From NCBI GenBank assembly GCA_951799445.1, contig OX637294.1, forward strand, positions 23,833,452 to 23,897,451: a stretch of DNA of 64,000 nt, written 5' to 3'. The DNA comes from Pseudisothecium myosuroides. Taxonomy: Eukaryota; Streptophyta; Bryopsida; Hypnales; Lembophyllaceae. Shown piece by piece: positions 25,691 through 38,640 of this stretch (its first letter is position 1; each line of letters starts with the position of its first letter). The notes under the pieces are model-generated. The model did not search any database. It was given only the letters and a program-made list of their open reading frames with translations, and was not told where the DNA came from. The position numbers were made by a program, and so were the translations under genes.

Positions 25691-26247
25691 ATGCAATATT
25701 TTTTTTTCTATTTCAATGCTAAATCAACTAATTAAGCAACAAAAAATATATTCTAAGAAAAAGATTATTATTATTTTTGGATTTTACAGATTGATATTAT
25801 TCAAAACATTCAATCCATTCAATTCCACATAATGAGGAGAATATTACGTGGAGTTTTATTTTGTAGGCAATATAGGTAGAAAAAACATATAAAGTCATTT
25901 TTTTGAACTTGATTTTAAAAATTTTCAAAAAAAAAAAAAATGAATATCAATTGTTTCAGTACTAGAACATTTTTCCCATTGGAATTGACAATTTTCAATT
26001 TTTTGTAAAACTTATTACTAGTTTAGTTTTTTCTTTCATCTAGTACCACCTTCCACTTTTAAAAGATGAATATGAGAGTTTTTTTAGTTAATTTTTTTTA
26101 ATATGTTTTCAACCCATTTTACAACAAATTGACTAAAATGTACAGATTATAGGGCATATGTTTATTTTTTTTCATGAAAATTTTGAAAGACAAAACTTCG
26201 CCTTTTGAAAGTGAGAGAAAAGCCTACATTTTGAAGTTTGGGCTCAT

Positions 26248-26401
26248 ATGGGCAATTTCGTTAAAATGGCGATATTTTTTTAAAATGGCATGAAAACAGT
26301 TTAGAACGGCTGTTCTAAAATCTATACCAGTCCTAGATGGGAAAAATGGCACACCATCAAAGTGGCACTTGGAATACTGCCATTTTAACGAAATTGCCCA
26401 T
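26248..26401. mobile_element. short MITE, ATGGGCAATTTCG family, copy 1
   Basis: A perfect terminal inverted repeat of about 23 bp begins ATGGGCAATTTCGTTAAAAT. A 4-bp TCAT repeat lies on both sides (26244-26247, 26402-26405). The interior repeats the phrase CTATACCAGTCCTAGAT. This is the youngest-looking of at least four copies in the window. Confidence 0.7.
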
Positions 26402-26699
26402 TCATTGAACTTGCAATTGGTGGGGATATTTGCTTTAAATTTTTTAAAAGATGTACTAGAACAAATTAACCAAAGGATCCTTTAGTTGGATTTGTTGAAA
26501 AATTAAATATAGATTAGCATTTTAGCCTTGCTTTAAAGACGAGTAGTTTGAAGTAGTTTTAGGCCTCTAAACATGAAAGAATTTTACGGCTTAAAGTGAA
26601 AGTTCACTTAAATTTTGAGATATTGATGGACAATCATTCCTTAAATTTCTACTTTTTGAAGAATGGTTTCAAACAAGTCTAGAAATACCAATAGATGAT

Positions 26700-26996
26700 C
26701 AATTTCATTAAAATGGCATTTGTTACTTTGTCACTTTTAACAATTCAAACCGCTTAGTCTGAAATTTATTACTGTCCTAGATTTTGAAATTTATATTAGT
26801 CTTAGATATCTAAAATCTATAGTAGGCCTAGATTTTTTAAGACCGCGCAATCTGAAATCTATATCTTTCTTAGATTTCTAAAATCTATAGTTATCCTAGA
26901 TGTCTATAATCTATACCAGTTCTAGATGTCATTTTTGTAGTTCAGACTACGTGGTTTGAAAATGGCACATGGAATACCGTCATTTTAATGAAATCC
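26700..26996. mobile_element. short MITE, CAATTTCRTTAAAATGG family, copy 2
   Basis: The ends CAATTTCATTAAAATGGC and, inverted, GGATTTCATTAAAATGAC bracket several AATCTATA(C/G)-CCTAGAT phrases. Diverged relative to copy 1. Confidence 0.55.
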
Positions 26997-28586
26997 ACCA
27001 TACAGGTGCCTATTACCCTTTCAATTTACTTCAAATATTCATAGAAAATTAAAAAAGATAATTTTTTCGATAATTTTTTCTCAATTTTCCACTCAATTTT
27101 TCTCCAGAAGGTTAATTAACACAAATTAATCAATTAGGACTTTTGATAGCAATAAGAGGAAAATTTTTTAGAGGGTTGGAAATGGGTCCCAAAATGGATT
27201 TGATACAGGGGGAATAACATGTGAACATAGAACCTATGAGCCTATAAACCTAGGAATCTATAATATGAACACCTTCTATAATTACAAGTGTCAATATTAT
27301 AAATACTTATGCTATAGACTCTTTCCATGTTACATTGTACCTATGGTATAGGTACATATACGTTACGACCTCTGCTAGCATCGTTGCCTTACAGGAAGCA
27401 TGTGCGGCGTTTGGATCGAGCCCCATCATTCCATTCGCTTCGGCTGCCACGCCAACTGAACTGTTCCAGGTTGATCGAGTGTAACGAAATCAGCTCCACG
27501 TGCGTTGGTCCAGCCAGCCTGCAATTCAACTGAAAGGGCCCATTCAAGCAACCGTGCACACAAGTCAACAAAGAATAATCCGAATTCTGTACTGTATTGG
27601 CCCAAGTACGTCATATCCTTTTTCAATGGAAAGGCTAGCTACGTCTAGGCAAGCTATATCCCATTCAAGTTTGCCCAATTGAATGAATCCGAGATCACAT
27701 GAAATCCGCTGCCGAACCAGTTTCCATGCGGGAGGTAGCTTACCTTACTGTAGCTAACTTAGCCTACGGTTGCTTTGCACATACGCTTCAGCTAGGTGGA
27801 CAGATCAGCTCTGGACCCTACTCGCCAGAGTGATCCAACAAGTGCAGAGCCCAATGGAAATCGCACATGGACTAGTATGGAAGTGGGTCTATGGACTTTG
27901 AGGACTGTGAGTACTGACTGACACATGGTTGCCGTCATGGTTCAGCGAACAATCATGCCAGAATGATCGACAGAATCGCCATTGGGAACGGAGCTCTGTG
28001 GATCGACGGAGTCGATTGCCTAGTGCAAATATCTAGATAAACTATCGATCTCGGGTTTCGAAAACGTTACAATGATGAGTACGGGACGAAAGCGGTTGAG
28101 GGTTTAGCGTTCATGCTGGCACTCCCGTCTGTGTGTCGATCGATCTCACTGCCAATGCAGACATCACTAGTAATATGCAAGACTCTTATTTCGGAATTCC
28201 AAATGGTTCATTATATAGACCCAATTCCTTAGTGCAATCATGGAATTTGTAAGCTTCCGTATGGAATTTCTGACTCTGTTTTACCTGCACTCAGGTTGTG
28301 AAATTCCATAATTGCACAATGGGATTAGGCAGGCTGTGAAAAGTTCGAATTTCTGTTGTGTATCGTGCAAACTTACTGAATCGGGTGCTGAATTTGCTGA
28401 GAATTGATACTGAGGTTAATTATTGACGGACGTTCACAGATCGACAATAGGTTTCTAGCTAGCAATTATCTTCACTTTGATATAGTTTCCTGCTACATCG
28501 CCACAGTAGCTCCAGTCGTTGGAGCTTCGATCGGCCGCCGAGTGATTAGATGAAATTCGTGCACTAAGTGGCAAAGCAGGCCAGAT

Positions 28587-28654
28587 TATGAAGAATAACC
28601 ACAGGCAAGGCTTACTGAGCCGCATCAGGTTTTGACCTGTTGTTATTCTTCATA
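28587..28654. ncRNA. stem-loop, possible small-RNA precursor
   Basis: Two 19-nt arms, 28587-28605 and 28636-28654, pair with one mismatch around TATGAAGAATAAC, with a 30-nt loop that itself can form GGCT/AGCC. Size and pairing are compatible with a miRNA-like hairpin or a remnant of an inverted repeat. Nothing else (conserved mature sequence, target) can be judged from the window. Confidence 0.25.
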
Positions 28655-29116
28655 CCTACGCTTTCCTCGTCATCACACGATATAATCTCAATGCAGGCAA
28701 GTTTGAGTTGTTTGTGGAATTGTGGTGATTGTCTTTTGACATAAGAAACAACAAATTCTGCAACAAATTGCAAGTTCTTCACTGTTCATACTTAATGTTT
28801 TTGTGCGCATAGTTAAGGCTCCATTGTCAGAACTTTTGTGAGCATTCATTAATTTTTCTCGGTGATAAGTTGGCTCTTCTTTGCTTGGAATGATGAATAC
28901 CTTGTTTCCTAGTTTTTGGTTGGAATATCATTTTGTGGAGGACACTGATTCAACATCTTATATTTCAACAGAGAGTTTGCAATAGTTTATGTTGCATCAT
29001 ACAAACCTTGCGTGTCCTCAACACTTGATGCCGTTAATGGAGCTGTGAGACAGGTTTTGAGTAGTGTGTTGGATTTGCATTGGGATGTAGTGCAGTGGAA
29101 CCAAGAAGAGAACCAA

Positions 29117-29448
29117 GCAGTTCCATGGAAATGGTGCTGGATTGTACAATGATTTCACAGGTCTGTAATACCCCCAATGAATCATACATTTATGCGGAAT
29201 TTCTAAATATCTATATTTGTCATGTTTGAAGACTTTATTGCTGTGGCTGCCATCGCCTCCTGAAAACTAAGGGAATTCTCGACTGGTCAATCGTCTATGC
29301 AGTGCCATGGAGATGGTGCTGGATTGTACAATGATTTCACAAGTTCATGCATTCTTAATGTATCACACATTCCTGCTGAATTCCAAATATCTATACTGTC
29401 ATGTTTGTAGAAGTTATTCGCTATGGTTACCATAGCCTTCTGAAAGGT
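29117..29448. repeat. tandem duplication, period about 182 bp
   Basis: Both units share GGTGCTGGATTGTACAATGA, then TCACACATT/TCATACATT, AAATATCTATA, TGTCATGTTTG and a CCTTCTGAAA-type end. There are many substitutions between units. Confidence 0.6.
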
Positions 29449-30082
29449 AATCAGTTGACATGTAGTACAGTTCTTTATGCTAAAATGCAAGATCCACCAA
29501 GGGTAACAAAACATGAGATGGACACAAGTTTGTGAAATTGGCAATTTCCCAGCAGAGATGTAGAAGTCATATGTGCAATTTCAAGTTGTGAGTAGAGTTT
29601 GGTGCACTCCTATCAAATGTCCTGAAACTATGAGGTTTGGAGCCCTTTTCAAAGTGTGGTATTATGCTTATTGCAATAAAATTAAGGGGATCAGAAGATC
29701 ATTTTAAAAGGGAGGGAGACCACATTTTACAAAATATCTGGTCATAAAATTTTCTCTTCATTAGTTTTTCATTTTTCATTTTTCTTTATTCTATTTCTTT
29801 CCAAGTACTCAGTGTACTCACAATGCTACTGCAATGTGTTTCTTGCAATGACCTAATCCTTATCCTCATACTCATTAGAATCTCATGTTCTGCGGAGCCT
29901 GATTCTTATCATTTAATGAAATGAGGTTGTTATGGTTGGAAAGATTACAAACATGCACAACACATTTATGTTTGCACCTCTACTCATGCACACAAAAAGG
30001 CACATCAAAGCGAAGGCTTCTATGAGATTATTAACCCTTATAGGACATTTCATATTCCCATTTGGTCAAATTTCATTAATGG

Positions 30083-30311
30083 CCAATTTCATTAAAATGG
30101 CGGTATTCCGTTAATTTGGCACTTTGAGCAGTTCAGACCGCACGGTTTGAATTGTTTTTTTCATACCAAAATCTATATAAGTACTAGATTTTTGAAATCT
30201 AAAACTGACCTAGAAGTTAGCAATGTACACTTGTCCTAGACTTTATAGGGCTAAAGAAGGAATTGAATGAAAAAATGGCGGATTTCATATGCCATTTTAA
30301 CGAAATTTTGC
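30083..30311. mobile_element. short MITE, CAATTTCRTTAAAATGG family, copy 3
   Basis: The left end is CAATTTCATTAAAATGGCGG and the right end, inverted, is AATTTCGTTAAAATGGCA. The interior contains CAGACCGCACGGTTTGAA as in the other copies. Confidence 0.6.
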
Positions 30312-31199
30312 ATATTAGTTTTCTATATTAAAACATACCTTTCAAAATTCTGATATTTTTCTCATGTAGTATTTTATTTTTTCATAATTAAAAACATTAA
30401 AATAAAATTTATATGACTTTTTAAAGTAACTTGTTTGTTACACTCATAGTAATTATAAAAATAGTGCAAATTTCTTTTGTAAAAAATGGAGATCATAGTG
30501 ACAAACATCATGGTGTAACTAATGTACTCCTTGAGCTCACACAAAGATAAATTCAATAGAAAAAGTTCAAAAGTGGTATATTTTAAGCTTTCAAGATGCT
30601 ACCTTCTAAGTGTCACAAAAACTATAATTTTAACTTGTATTTTAAAATAAAAAAATAGAATAAAAAGTTGATCATTGGGACTATATTATCTTAGTTAAGG
30701 TTTAAAACATTTTAAAGCAAGAACTATGATAAAATCGAGGTTTGTGACCATGACGATAATTTACAGTACTTCAAGTCAACCTATCATAATGCTCTTTAGA
30801 ACAAAATCCTATTGTCAAAAGCACTTGCGGTTTTCAAAAACAGAAGGCAGCTATTCAAATTTCATCACATTTCAATGCATAAGTTTATATTGTACAATCA
30901 AGTACAATAATTGTATACATTTTGTTTTGAGGCAGATTTAACAAAAAGTTCATGAAATTCAGGAAGCTCTAGCATACTCAAAAATGAACATATTTCCAAA
31001 CCTCAAATTGCGTTGGAGTTGCAGTGAAGAGTACTTATCCCAAAAAGAAAAGAAACATTTCTGTCCAGAGCTCTCCAGAACCGTGAGTGATGCTAAATTT
31101 CCACCTTCACGAACATTCACAGTAAGCAACGCCAGTGGATGGCAGGGTGGAAACTGAAGTTCCTCTGTCAATGGAGACTTGCTTTTGGAGATTTAATGC

Positions 31200-34100
31200 T
31201 CAATTTGATGCCATCTCGTCGGTGGCTTCTCTGATGTCTTTTTGGCGCCCAGTATAACTTCATTTTTAACACAGTTGACGACGAGGATTCAGTTGGTAAT
31301 TAGATATCATCCTGATTAACACGATTTGTTGAAGTTTTGAAGGCTTGGTACCAACGAATTGTCTGACCCATTTTCTCCAGCTTTAGAAAATGGCCGCTCA
31401 GATCAGCATGAACAGAAGCTGAAGCCTTTCAAATACCACCCAAGTGTGAACCATGAGTTAGGCGATGAAAGCAACAAATAGATCAAATACGCACAGTGGT
31501 TTATAATTCTTGTCAGTGTTTGAAATGTACTCAAGAAGGTCAATTCGACGTTAGAGTTGAACCCCAACAAAAACCTAAACCTTCGATTGTGTTTGGGACA
31601 TTCTCAAGGTCAAATTTTTATTTATTGGAGTCCCTTGCCTGGATCTAAGGTAGCCTGTCCATATTCTGTGCATGCTCCAAGCCTTGCTCCTTGATTATAC
31701 CATGAATTGTTACTAGTTTACTACAGGAATGAAAAACTGTCCAGTGATGTGAATTCTTGCCAATTCAGGTTACTATTGCACAATTTTATAAGTGGTTGGG
31801 GACTGAGTTTGATTTTGAAGTAGACAAAATTTCAGTGTAAATAATGAGGAGTTATGAGTGGTGAGATACTTTGTGCTATCCTAGGCAATTACATGCATGA
31901 TGTTGTTCAAGTTTAAGGTTTGCACGCCTTCATTTTTGAACTCCAATTGCACCATTGATGAACAATTGTTTGACATTTAATGGCAGTACCTATGAACTTC
32001 AATAGCACCCTATTGCTGCAAACTATTGAAAATCATATGTAATTCAATTTAAGTCTAAAAATTACTAATTGCGATGGATGGATGTCCCTCTCTTCTTTCC
32101 CTGAAAATTTGTTAGAAAATGCTTTAATCCACATAGAAGAGAGCCTAGGCCAATATGCTCTTATATGGTTGGTTTACGCACCTACCTTATTGGAGTACGA
32201 TATTTTCAGGATTCAAGGCATTGTGTCAAACGCTTCTAGAAGCCATACCTACATCAATATGTCATGGGTTACAAAATGGCAGTATAACTAAACCATAAAC
32301 TGGAAGGGCGGTGACCATGCATCTGCACTTCACTCCAGACCTGTAAGGTAGAAGGCTCGAGAACAGTTCGGGCATTTAGAACCGCCCACCCCATAAATGT
32401 ACACAGTTTGTACATGTTCTTTTTTCATAGCCTTCACTGATGTACCAACAGTGTACATTTCAGGGGTGGGCGGTTTTAGAGCCCTAGGGTAGTTCAACTT
32501 CAAATTTTCATAACTAATTCAAAAATGATCCAAAAAATATGAAACGACTTGGATTAGATGCCAACTCCTCTTGTCTTTGAAGGAAAATTCACTGAAAAAT
32601 ATTTTGAGAAGTTTCACCTGCCTAAAATTCAGTTCCAGTGCTTAGATGGTTGGTTTATGGACCTTCTACCTTAGTGAGTTCAACTAATTTAACTCGGCCA
32701 TATACCGCTGCCTGGAAACGAAAGCTTCTGAGTGAGCTTGTCACTCATGCAGCGTCTCTTGTGAGTATTGTTGACGATCTGAGACCCTTTGCAAATTATG
32801 TGAGTTTACTTTTGTAGTTATTCGTCAATTTGAATGTCAATTTCAATGAATGGAGTTATTCCACTACTTTGGCACTTTTCAGGACGCGCGGCCTAAAACG
32901 TAAATCTATATATGTCCTGATTTTGAGAGCATTGTGCAGATGTATGTCACAATTTTTGGCGGTGGAATCCTGCCTTCAATTTTGTTGTTTTCTTAGCACA
33001 AGCTTTCTGTGGTACTTGCTTCATAGAATGATAGTAATTTTGTTGATTGAAAAATTGTTGGTGTGACAGTGAAGCTAGTATTAAGAATTGGAGGAAGGTC
33101 CCGGTTCCTGCTATCATGGTTGCTTGCAGGTTGGTTTATCTCCAATCTTTAGTAACTCCCAAAAATATAAACGGCGATCAAAAACCAATTATACGAGCTC
33201 ATAAAAACTTTGAAGATGACTTTTGAGCCAACAAGGTAGAGAGACTGCAGTTAGTCCCAAAAGTAGAAAGAACAAGCAAACGTTGTGCCAACGATCCAGT
33301 CGCCAGTCAAGTTGGACAGACAATCACTTCTGCATTAGGTCACAATGAAATCAAATTGCTTTGTCGTCATGGCAGAGACTTGCCTCTAAATTCCCTCAAG
33401 TAAACAAAATCGTCCACGTAAACATTTGATCACGGTTTCCCATTATCAAAATGTTTGAATTGCTTAGGACTGCCTGCACAATCTCGCCTTTCTTCCCCGT
33501 TGATCTCGCCCGCTCCTGTCCATCCACAAACCCCCACCATAGTTTCAGGTATTACAATTAGCCCCAACCTAACCTGCAGTCATTATATTAACTTTGAAAA
33601 CATATTTGCATCACTCAAAAATGTTGGATTTCTTCACTCTATTGGTACATTTTTTTAATCTTGAAGCTTCCTCAGTGCTTTGTTTCAACTCCCGCAGATA
33701 TGAAAGCAACCAGTTCTGCGTACTTGGGGATCAGCGAGCAACATGGTCTTTGATTCCTTTAACTTACTGCACAAGGCTCAACATCCAAATATCTACTCTT
33801 TTATTCTCCTTAGAGTAGGACTCACTATCATCTTTTGTGGACCAGGCTAATCACTCAACGCCAACCATTTTGGAACCCCAATGCTTGAATGACCTCACCT
33901 ACATTATTGGAGTACCCAAACTAAAGAAAAGAAAGAGTGTAGCTTCAATCTGTAAACCATATCACTACTATGTAAGTTATACAGACATGGTCTTGCTAGT
34001 GCTAATAAATCACAAAACTTGGTTAGATTTGGAATTTAGGACAAACACTGAAGCCATAGTTGTTTGAGAATGGTACCCGCCACGGTCAATCATTTATACA

Positions 34101-34740
34101 AAATGGAGTTCAAAAGAAGTTCTTCCTTCACTCCCCCCATCAATCCGATGATGTTGGCCCTTATTTCAAGTTAAAAGGTGATTCGAGAGTCTCTTGCTAC
34201 TGTATGCTTGTTGGGCAATGTATGAATAAACTACAAATTTTCAAAGTGTTAAAAACAAGTGTCCCCAAAAATGACCCTAGACTCCCCATGTTCAAAATTT
34301 AAGCTTACATTTTAGGTGAGAACCTAGAATGGACAATTTTACAAATAGGTTGCAATTAGATGTAGTTACCTTAGAATATTTTTGGCTTCTAGTGTAATTT
34401 CAAGCAAGGTAATAACAGAAGTTGTTGGAGATAGTGAGCTAGCAGTTATCACAACACTTGGCAGAGTTAAGAATGAACAGAAGCTCAACACGTCAAGCTT
34501 CATGAAAAACAAGCCGAGAAACTGCTCTGTCAATTCATCTCTCCCTTTTCCCTTTTAAGGTTTAGGCTTAGATTTGCACCGCAATATTGTTAACCTTAAT
34601 GAACCAAGTGACCATTTCTGGTCGCTGCCCCTCTTTTGCGAGCTTCCCTACTCTTAATTCTTCAAAGAGGTGTGCAACCCTCTCAACACCAATCGAACGT
34701 AGTGGCAATCAAGGACGTGGTTGTGACGAGTCTCTCTCTT
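31200..34740. other. region upstream of the GH3 remnant, no gene supported
   Basis: I looked for the missing N-terminal GH3 exon, in particular an SSGTS-type nucleotide-binding motif, and did not find it. Two mobile pieces are present: the MITE at 32344-32673 and a degenerate CAATTTCAATGAATGG-type end near 32833. Other short ORFs show no family resemblance. Confidence 0.4.
32344..32673. mobile_element. MITE with TAAGGTAG ends, copy 1
   Basis: The left end TAAGGTAGAAGGCTC and the right end, inverted, TAAGGTAGAAGGTCC bracket 330 bp. An internal hairpin pairs ACCGCCCACCCC with GGGGTGGGCGGT. The remaining interior (AACTAATTCAAAAATGATCC) is shared with 46208-46524 and with fragments near 44040 and 47390. 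Confidence 0.65.
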
Positions 34741-34767
34741 GACCATTCAGACTCTGCCCTACAATAG

Positions 34768-36743
34768 TTTCAAAAGCCTGCATTAGCATTATGTTTCATT
34801 TCTAATATGTTCAAGGTTAATCGTGTTTGGCACGATATCTGCAAAGACATCCGAGAAGTAACTGTAGATGAGTTTGTCAGCGATCCAGCGCTTCGTTCAA
34901 GTGTACAAGAGATATTGTCAGCTAATCCCGAGCTCCCAGACTTTATCCAGCGTGAGTGTGCCGAAGGGTGGTCTGGTATCATTGAGCGCCTCTTTCCCAA
35001 TCTGCTCTATATCATGAGCAACTACACGGACGCCATACTTCCCTACATTGCACCAATGCGAAAGTACGCTGGATCAGTCCCACTCGTGAACGGGGATTAT
35101 GGTTCTTCCGAGTCTTGAATAGCCGTTAACCTTGACCTCGGGCTCCGGTGGACAGCGGCTCTACGTTACACCATCATTCCTGACTTCGCCTACTTCGAGT
35201 TCATTCCGGCTAATCGTGACCCCGCAGGATCCAAGTTTGTCGAGGACAATGAAATTGTTGGACTGGCGGATGTTAAGTTCGGTCAGGAGTACGAAATTCT
35301 GTTGACCACAGCTGCAGGTATGATATATATATCCATCAGCTGGTTTTCTTTCAGTCGAAGAACTAGACTGGTGATTTTCACTAGTGCAAAATGGAAATTT
35401 TGTTAAAATGGTGGTATTCCATACGCCATTTTTCCATTGATTTCATTCTTTAGGTCTAAAATCTAGGACTGGTATATATTTCAGAACGCACGTATAAGTG
35501 CCAAGATTTTGGAATCCCGCCATTTTGACGAAATTTTGTTTATTCTACCCCCCTGTTGAAACAACATCAAAAAAGTCATTAATGAGATGGTGTTTCAACC
35601 TCACGATTGGTTAAAAGAACATAGAAAAGTTTTTTATTATGCTGTTTGAATAAGGAGTTCACAGTACTGTAATTATTTCAACTAACCAGGACATTGATCC
35701 GAATTTTTATTTTTTAAACATGTTTCAACAAGGGGTTTTCTCGTGTTGAGATAACAAACCTTACCGTTGTTTGTATAGAATGATACACTGTAGCAGCGCA
35801 ATTTTCGTTGTGTTCTGAGAACCATTTGATTGAACCTCACATAGTCATATATCTACCAATAGTAGTTGGCAGGCTTATATATAAAGTCCTCGTTTTCAAA
35901 TTCCTGGCACTTGAACGACACAAGTTTGGCAATTTGAAACAAGCCATGTTATTGAGTATGAACATTGTAGCTTCAATGAAAATGCGCAAATTGGCTGGCA
36001 GATTGTCGAAGCATGTACGTCTTTGTTGCTTGAGTTCACATTGATTAGTGCAAATGAAAAATTCATCGGTCCGACCAATCGTCATGTCAGAAGTTTGAAA
36101 TGTGCTGATGGATGTTAGGACAACTAAATATCGTTGTCCGGGATTCTCTTCAGGTTTGTACCGCTACAGACAGGGAGACATTCTCAGGGTTACGGGCTTC
36201 TAGAACTCTACTCCCCAAGTGGCGTTTGTCTGCCGGAAGGGCGTAGTCTTGAGTGTGAATACTGACAAGACAGACGAAGAAGAGCTCCAACTGATGGTAG
36301 AAAAAGCATCGCGAAACCTCAAAGAAGCGGATATGGAGCTAGCCGAATTCAGCAGCCATGCCGACCACGACTCACAGCCAGGACATTACGTCATCTTCTG
36401 GGAACTGCAGAGTCATGAGAATTTGGACATGAGTGTATTTGAAGAGTGCTGTAAGATGCTCGACAGGTCGTTCAATGATCCGTACATGAGGGGTAGAGCT
36501 GCAGGCACCATTGGGTCGCTGGAGTTGGTCATCGTCAAGAGTGGCGCGTTTGCCCGTCTCATGGACCAGTTTGTGAGTGAGAAAGGAGTTGGTGCAATTC
36601 AGTACAAGACACCACGTTGCATTACTAATCCCGCGCCCCTGAAGCTTCTCAGGGACGAAACAATCTTTACTACTCTTATTAGCCCAGAGTTTCCACCGGA
36701 GTTGCAGGCAGCGTGGCGACCTTCTTCAAATATTGTTGGATAA
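34768..36743 (+). pseudogene. GH3-family acyl-acid-amido synthetase, truncated and interrupted by stops
   Basis: GH3 enzymes adenylate plant hormones such as auxin or jasmonate and conjugate them to amino acids in the cytosol. Exon 34768-35317 joins exon 36154-36743 across an 836-bp GT-AG phase-1 intron. Motifs in order: an NRVWHDICKDI helix; DYGSSE (ATP-site motif); YFEFIP, where E and F are family-conserved; then after the junction GLYRYRQGD, RVTGF, NSTPQ, FVCR and the signature NTDKTDEEEL. About 350 codons match the C-terminal 60% of the usual protein of about 600 residues; the N-terminal part with the SSGTS loop is absent. There are two in-frame stops: TGA at 35116-35118, where GH3 proteins usually have an aromatic or other residue after SSE, and TAG at 36201-36203 between GF and NSTPQ. 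The frame is otherwise intact, so inactivation looks recent. A MITE sits in the intron. Confidence 0.85.
35391..35540. mobile_element. short MITE, AATTTTGTTAAAATGG family, copy 4, in GH3 intron
   Basis: The left end AATTTTGTTAAAATGGTGG and the right end, inverted, AATTTCGTCAAAATGGCGGG lie within the single recognisable GH3 intron (35318-36153). Its interior again carries the ACTGGTATATATTTCAGA-type text of the family. Confidence 0.65.
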
Positions 36744-38280
36744 AAATCTGCAGCTTCTCATGCGAGATTGAGGTGTCGTTTCCACTAGCACGCGTACATC
36801 ATTCATACATCAAAACGAGTTACTATACTAGTGGGTTTTAGAGAAGTAGTTTTGGAGGAAAAATGTTCGAAACTTAGAGTTACTAACGTTGGAATGGGAT
36901 GGGCAATTACAGGAGAGGGCAAAAATGTTGGGAACCTCTAACGATGGAAGTTGCTACTCTGAAGCCCACTATGGCTAACTATCTACGTGTTCACCAGTTC
37001 TACAGAAATTTTGTGGCCCGAAAGGATAATGATCAGGTATGTGGTTTTTAGCTGAAGCACTGAATATAGTGTATCGAAAATTCCGGATGTAGATGAAGAC
37101 TTTGGATACTTCCCTTCTGTTTGGCGGATTCATGAAGATGTTATGGTGGCTATGGTCAGGACCTATGCATGTAACTTTTGATGAAGCTACAGCCTGAATC
37201 GAGAAGGCCTCATCTGAGGCAGGTTCCAGTTATTGAAGATGTCTAAGCCTTTGGTCAACTCAGAAGTTTTGGCCAAGTCTCAATACAGTGAAGCAATCAC
37301 TCTTGGTGCAGAAATGCATAATCTATGTCCTCGCATCAGTCATTTTGTTTACTTTAATTTTGCTGCGGAAATTTGGGGTTGTTTAGAGTGTTGAAGTCAG
37401 TGTCCTCGACTGGTCAATTGCGCTCCTAATCACTTGTGACGTAGTCACAGCACGACGGATATCGTCATTTAAGTCTTTCTCAACTCTTGCGGTTTGCTTC
37501 TTCTCAGACTAACTTCGATTAGCAACATCACATGCACCACCGTAATCCGAACTGAAGGGGCACCGGAAGCATGATTCAAGGAACTGTCTCAGATTTCCGA
37601 AGTCTGAACCTCGGCTGCGAATGAGTTAAGCGGATTCCTAATTTCAACTTTCTCCTGCAATTGGTTCTAATCCACTTGAGATTGCACTAAACCGACCTTG
37701 CTCCACCGTTTTACGAATACATGGAATGGAAATGTATAAAAAGCACGAATATGGAATAGGTAATAAAAATCAAAGATTATCAAAAACATTCGCGAGCTAG
37801 TACGGTAACGTAGTACCAACTGATCCGCGAAATACTTTCCCAGATCCAGGCTGCAGATTAGAATTTGAAATTAGAAAATTAGAGCTTCCGTCGCCGTATG
37901 TGCATACAAAATTGCCACCTGAAATGGTCAGACTGCATTCATTCATTAGGCTATTTGGTGTGTGTAAATGGTATGCAAAATAACATGCTCTACCACAAGA
38001 GTGGCGACTATTGAGGGATGTCTTCTCAACAAGGAGACTCTGCTTTCACATTATTATCAGAAATAATCTCAATGCTTGGATTAATTGTTCATTCATGCTC
38101 AATCTAAGGGCTCAAAGAAGGACACCATATCCAAGGATTGTTTGTCACCTCTACTAGAATGACTCCGTGTGGATTGTGGACACCTGTTCTTGTAAGACTC
38201 AGTCGTTCCAAGCCGATTTCTAGCTTGCAAGTGGGGAGCGGGGACACTGACTTGGGGAGTACCTAAGCTTACAGAGAACA
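36744..38280. other. 3' flank of the GH3 remnant, nothing recognised
   Basis: The base composition is balanced, but I see no ORF, repeat or RNA gene. It may include the former 3' UTR. Confidence 0.4.
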
Positions 38281-38289
38281 AAGTGAACC

Positions 38290-38640
38290 CGGCCTCTTGT
38301 GAGCCCGGTGTGTACTGGTCGGGGTGAACTGGCCCCCTCGCTCGGCCTCCCAGATCATTCCAGGGCTGCGTGTGAAAAAAAAGCCCCCTATTTTGAGCCG
38401 TCTTTAGGGTATATTCTAGACCTCTCCTAGCTGATTTGGGGCCTCTTTTAGGGTATATTCTAGACCTCTCCTAGCTGATTTGGGGCCTCTGATTGCAAAT
38501 ATGAATTCTGAATTTGCAAATTTTATCACGCCTTGCAAATTCATTTCAGGGTTTTCCCCGGAGGCTGAGAGAGGGGGTCAGTTCATCCCGGCCCGTGCAC
38601 TTGAGCTGGGGTGCACAGGCCAGGGAAAACAAACCCTCTC
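38290..38640. mobile_element. GC-rich foldback element, copy 1
   Basis: An inverted pair (about 38318-38356 and 38560-38600) is built around GTGAACTGGCCCCCTCGCTC and its counterpart GAGAGGGGGTCAGTTCATCC. Between them is a 44-bp direct duplication (38404 and 38448, TTAGGGTATATTCTAGACC) followed by GATTGCAAATATGAATTC, which is shared with 46.73 kb. No coding capacity. Confidence 0.5.

Larger units (their letters stand above)
27000..30080. other. mostly single-copy-looking DNA without a supported gene
   Basis: Base composition is less AT-biased at 27330-29700 than in the flanks, as in genic or formerly genic DNA, but no ORF longer than 85 codons is present and none looks conserved. The part 27225-27365 resembles the 40-kb TATAGGTACCTATA element. 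Two smaller features inside are listed separately. Confidence 0.45.

Noticed and set aside
33455..34302. Run of overlapping plus-strand ORFs upstream of GH3, considered as missing GH3 N-terminal exons
   Set aside because: None contains the SSGTS loop or any other early GH3 motif in any frame.
35116..36203. Alternative genetic code explaining TGA and TAG in GH3
   Set aside because: The other open frames (the 54-kb gene, the LINE) do not use in-frame TGA or TAG. Simple pseudogenisation is the easier explanation.
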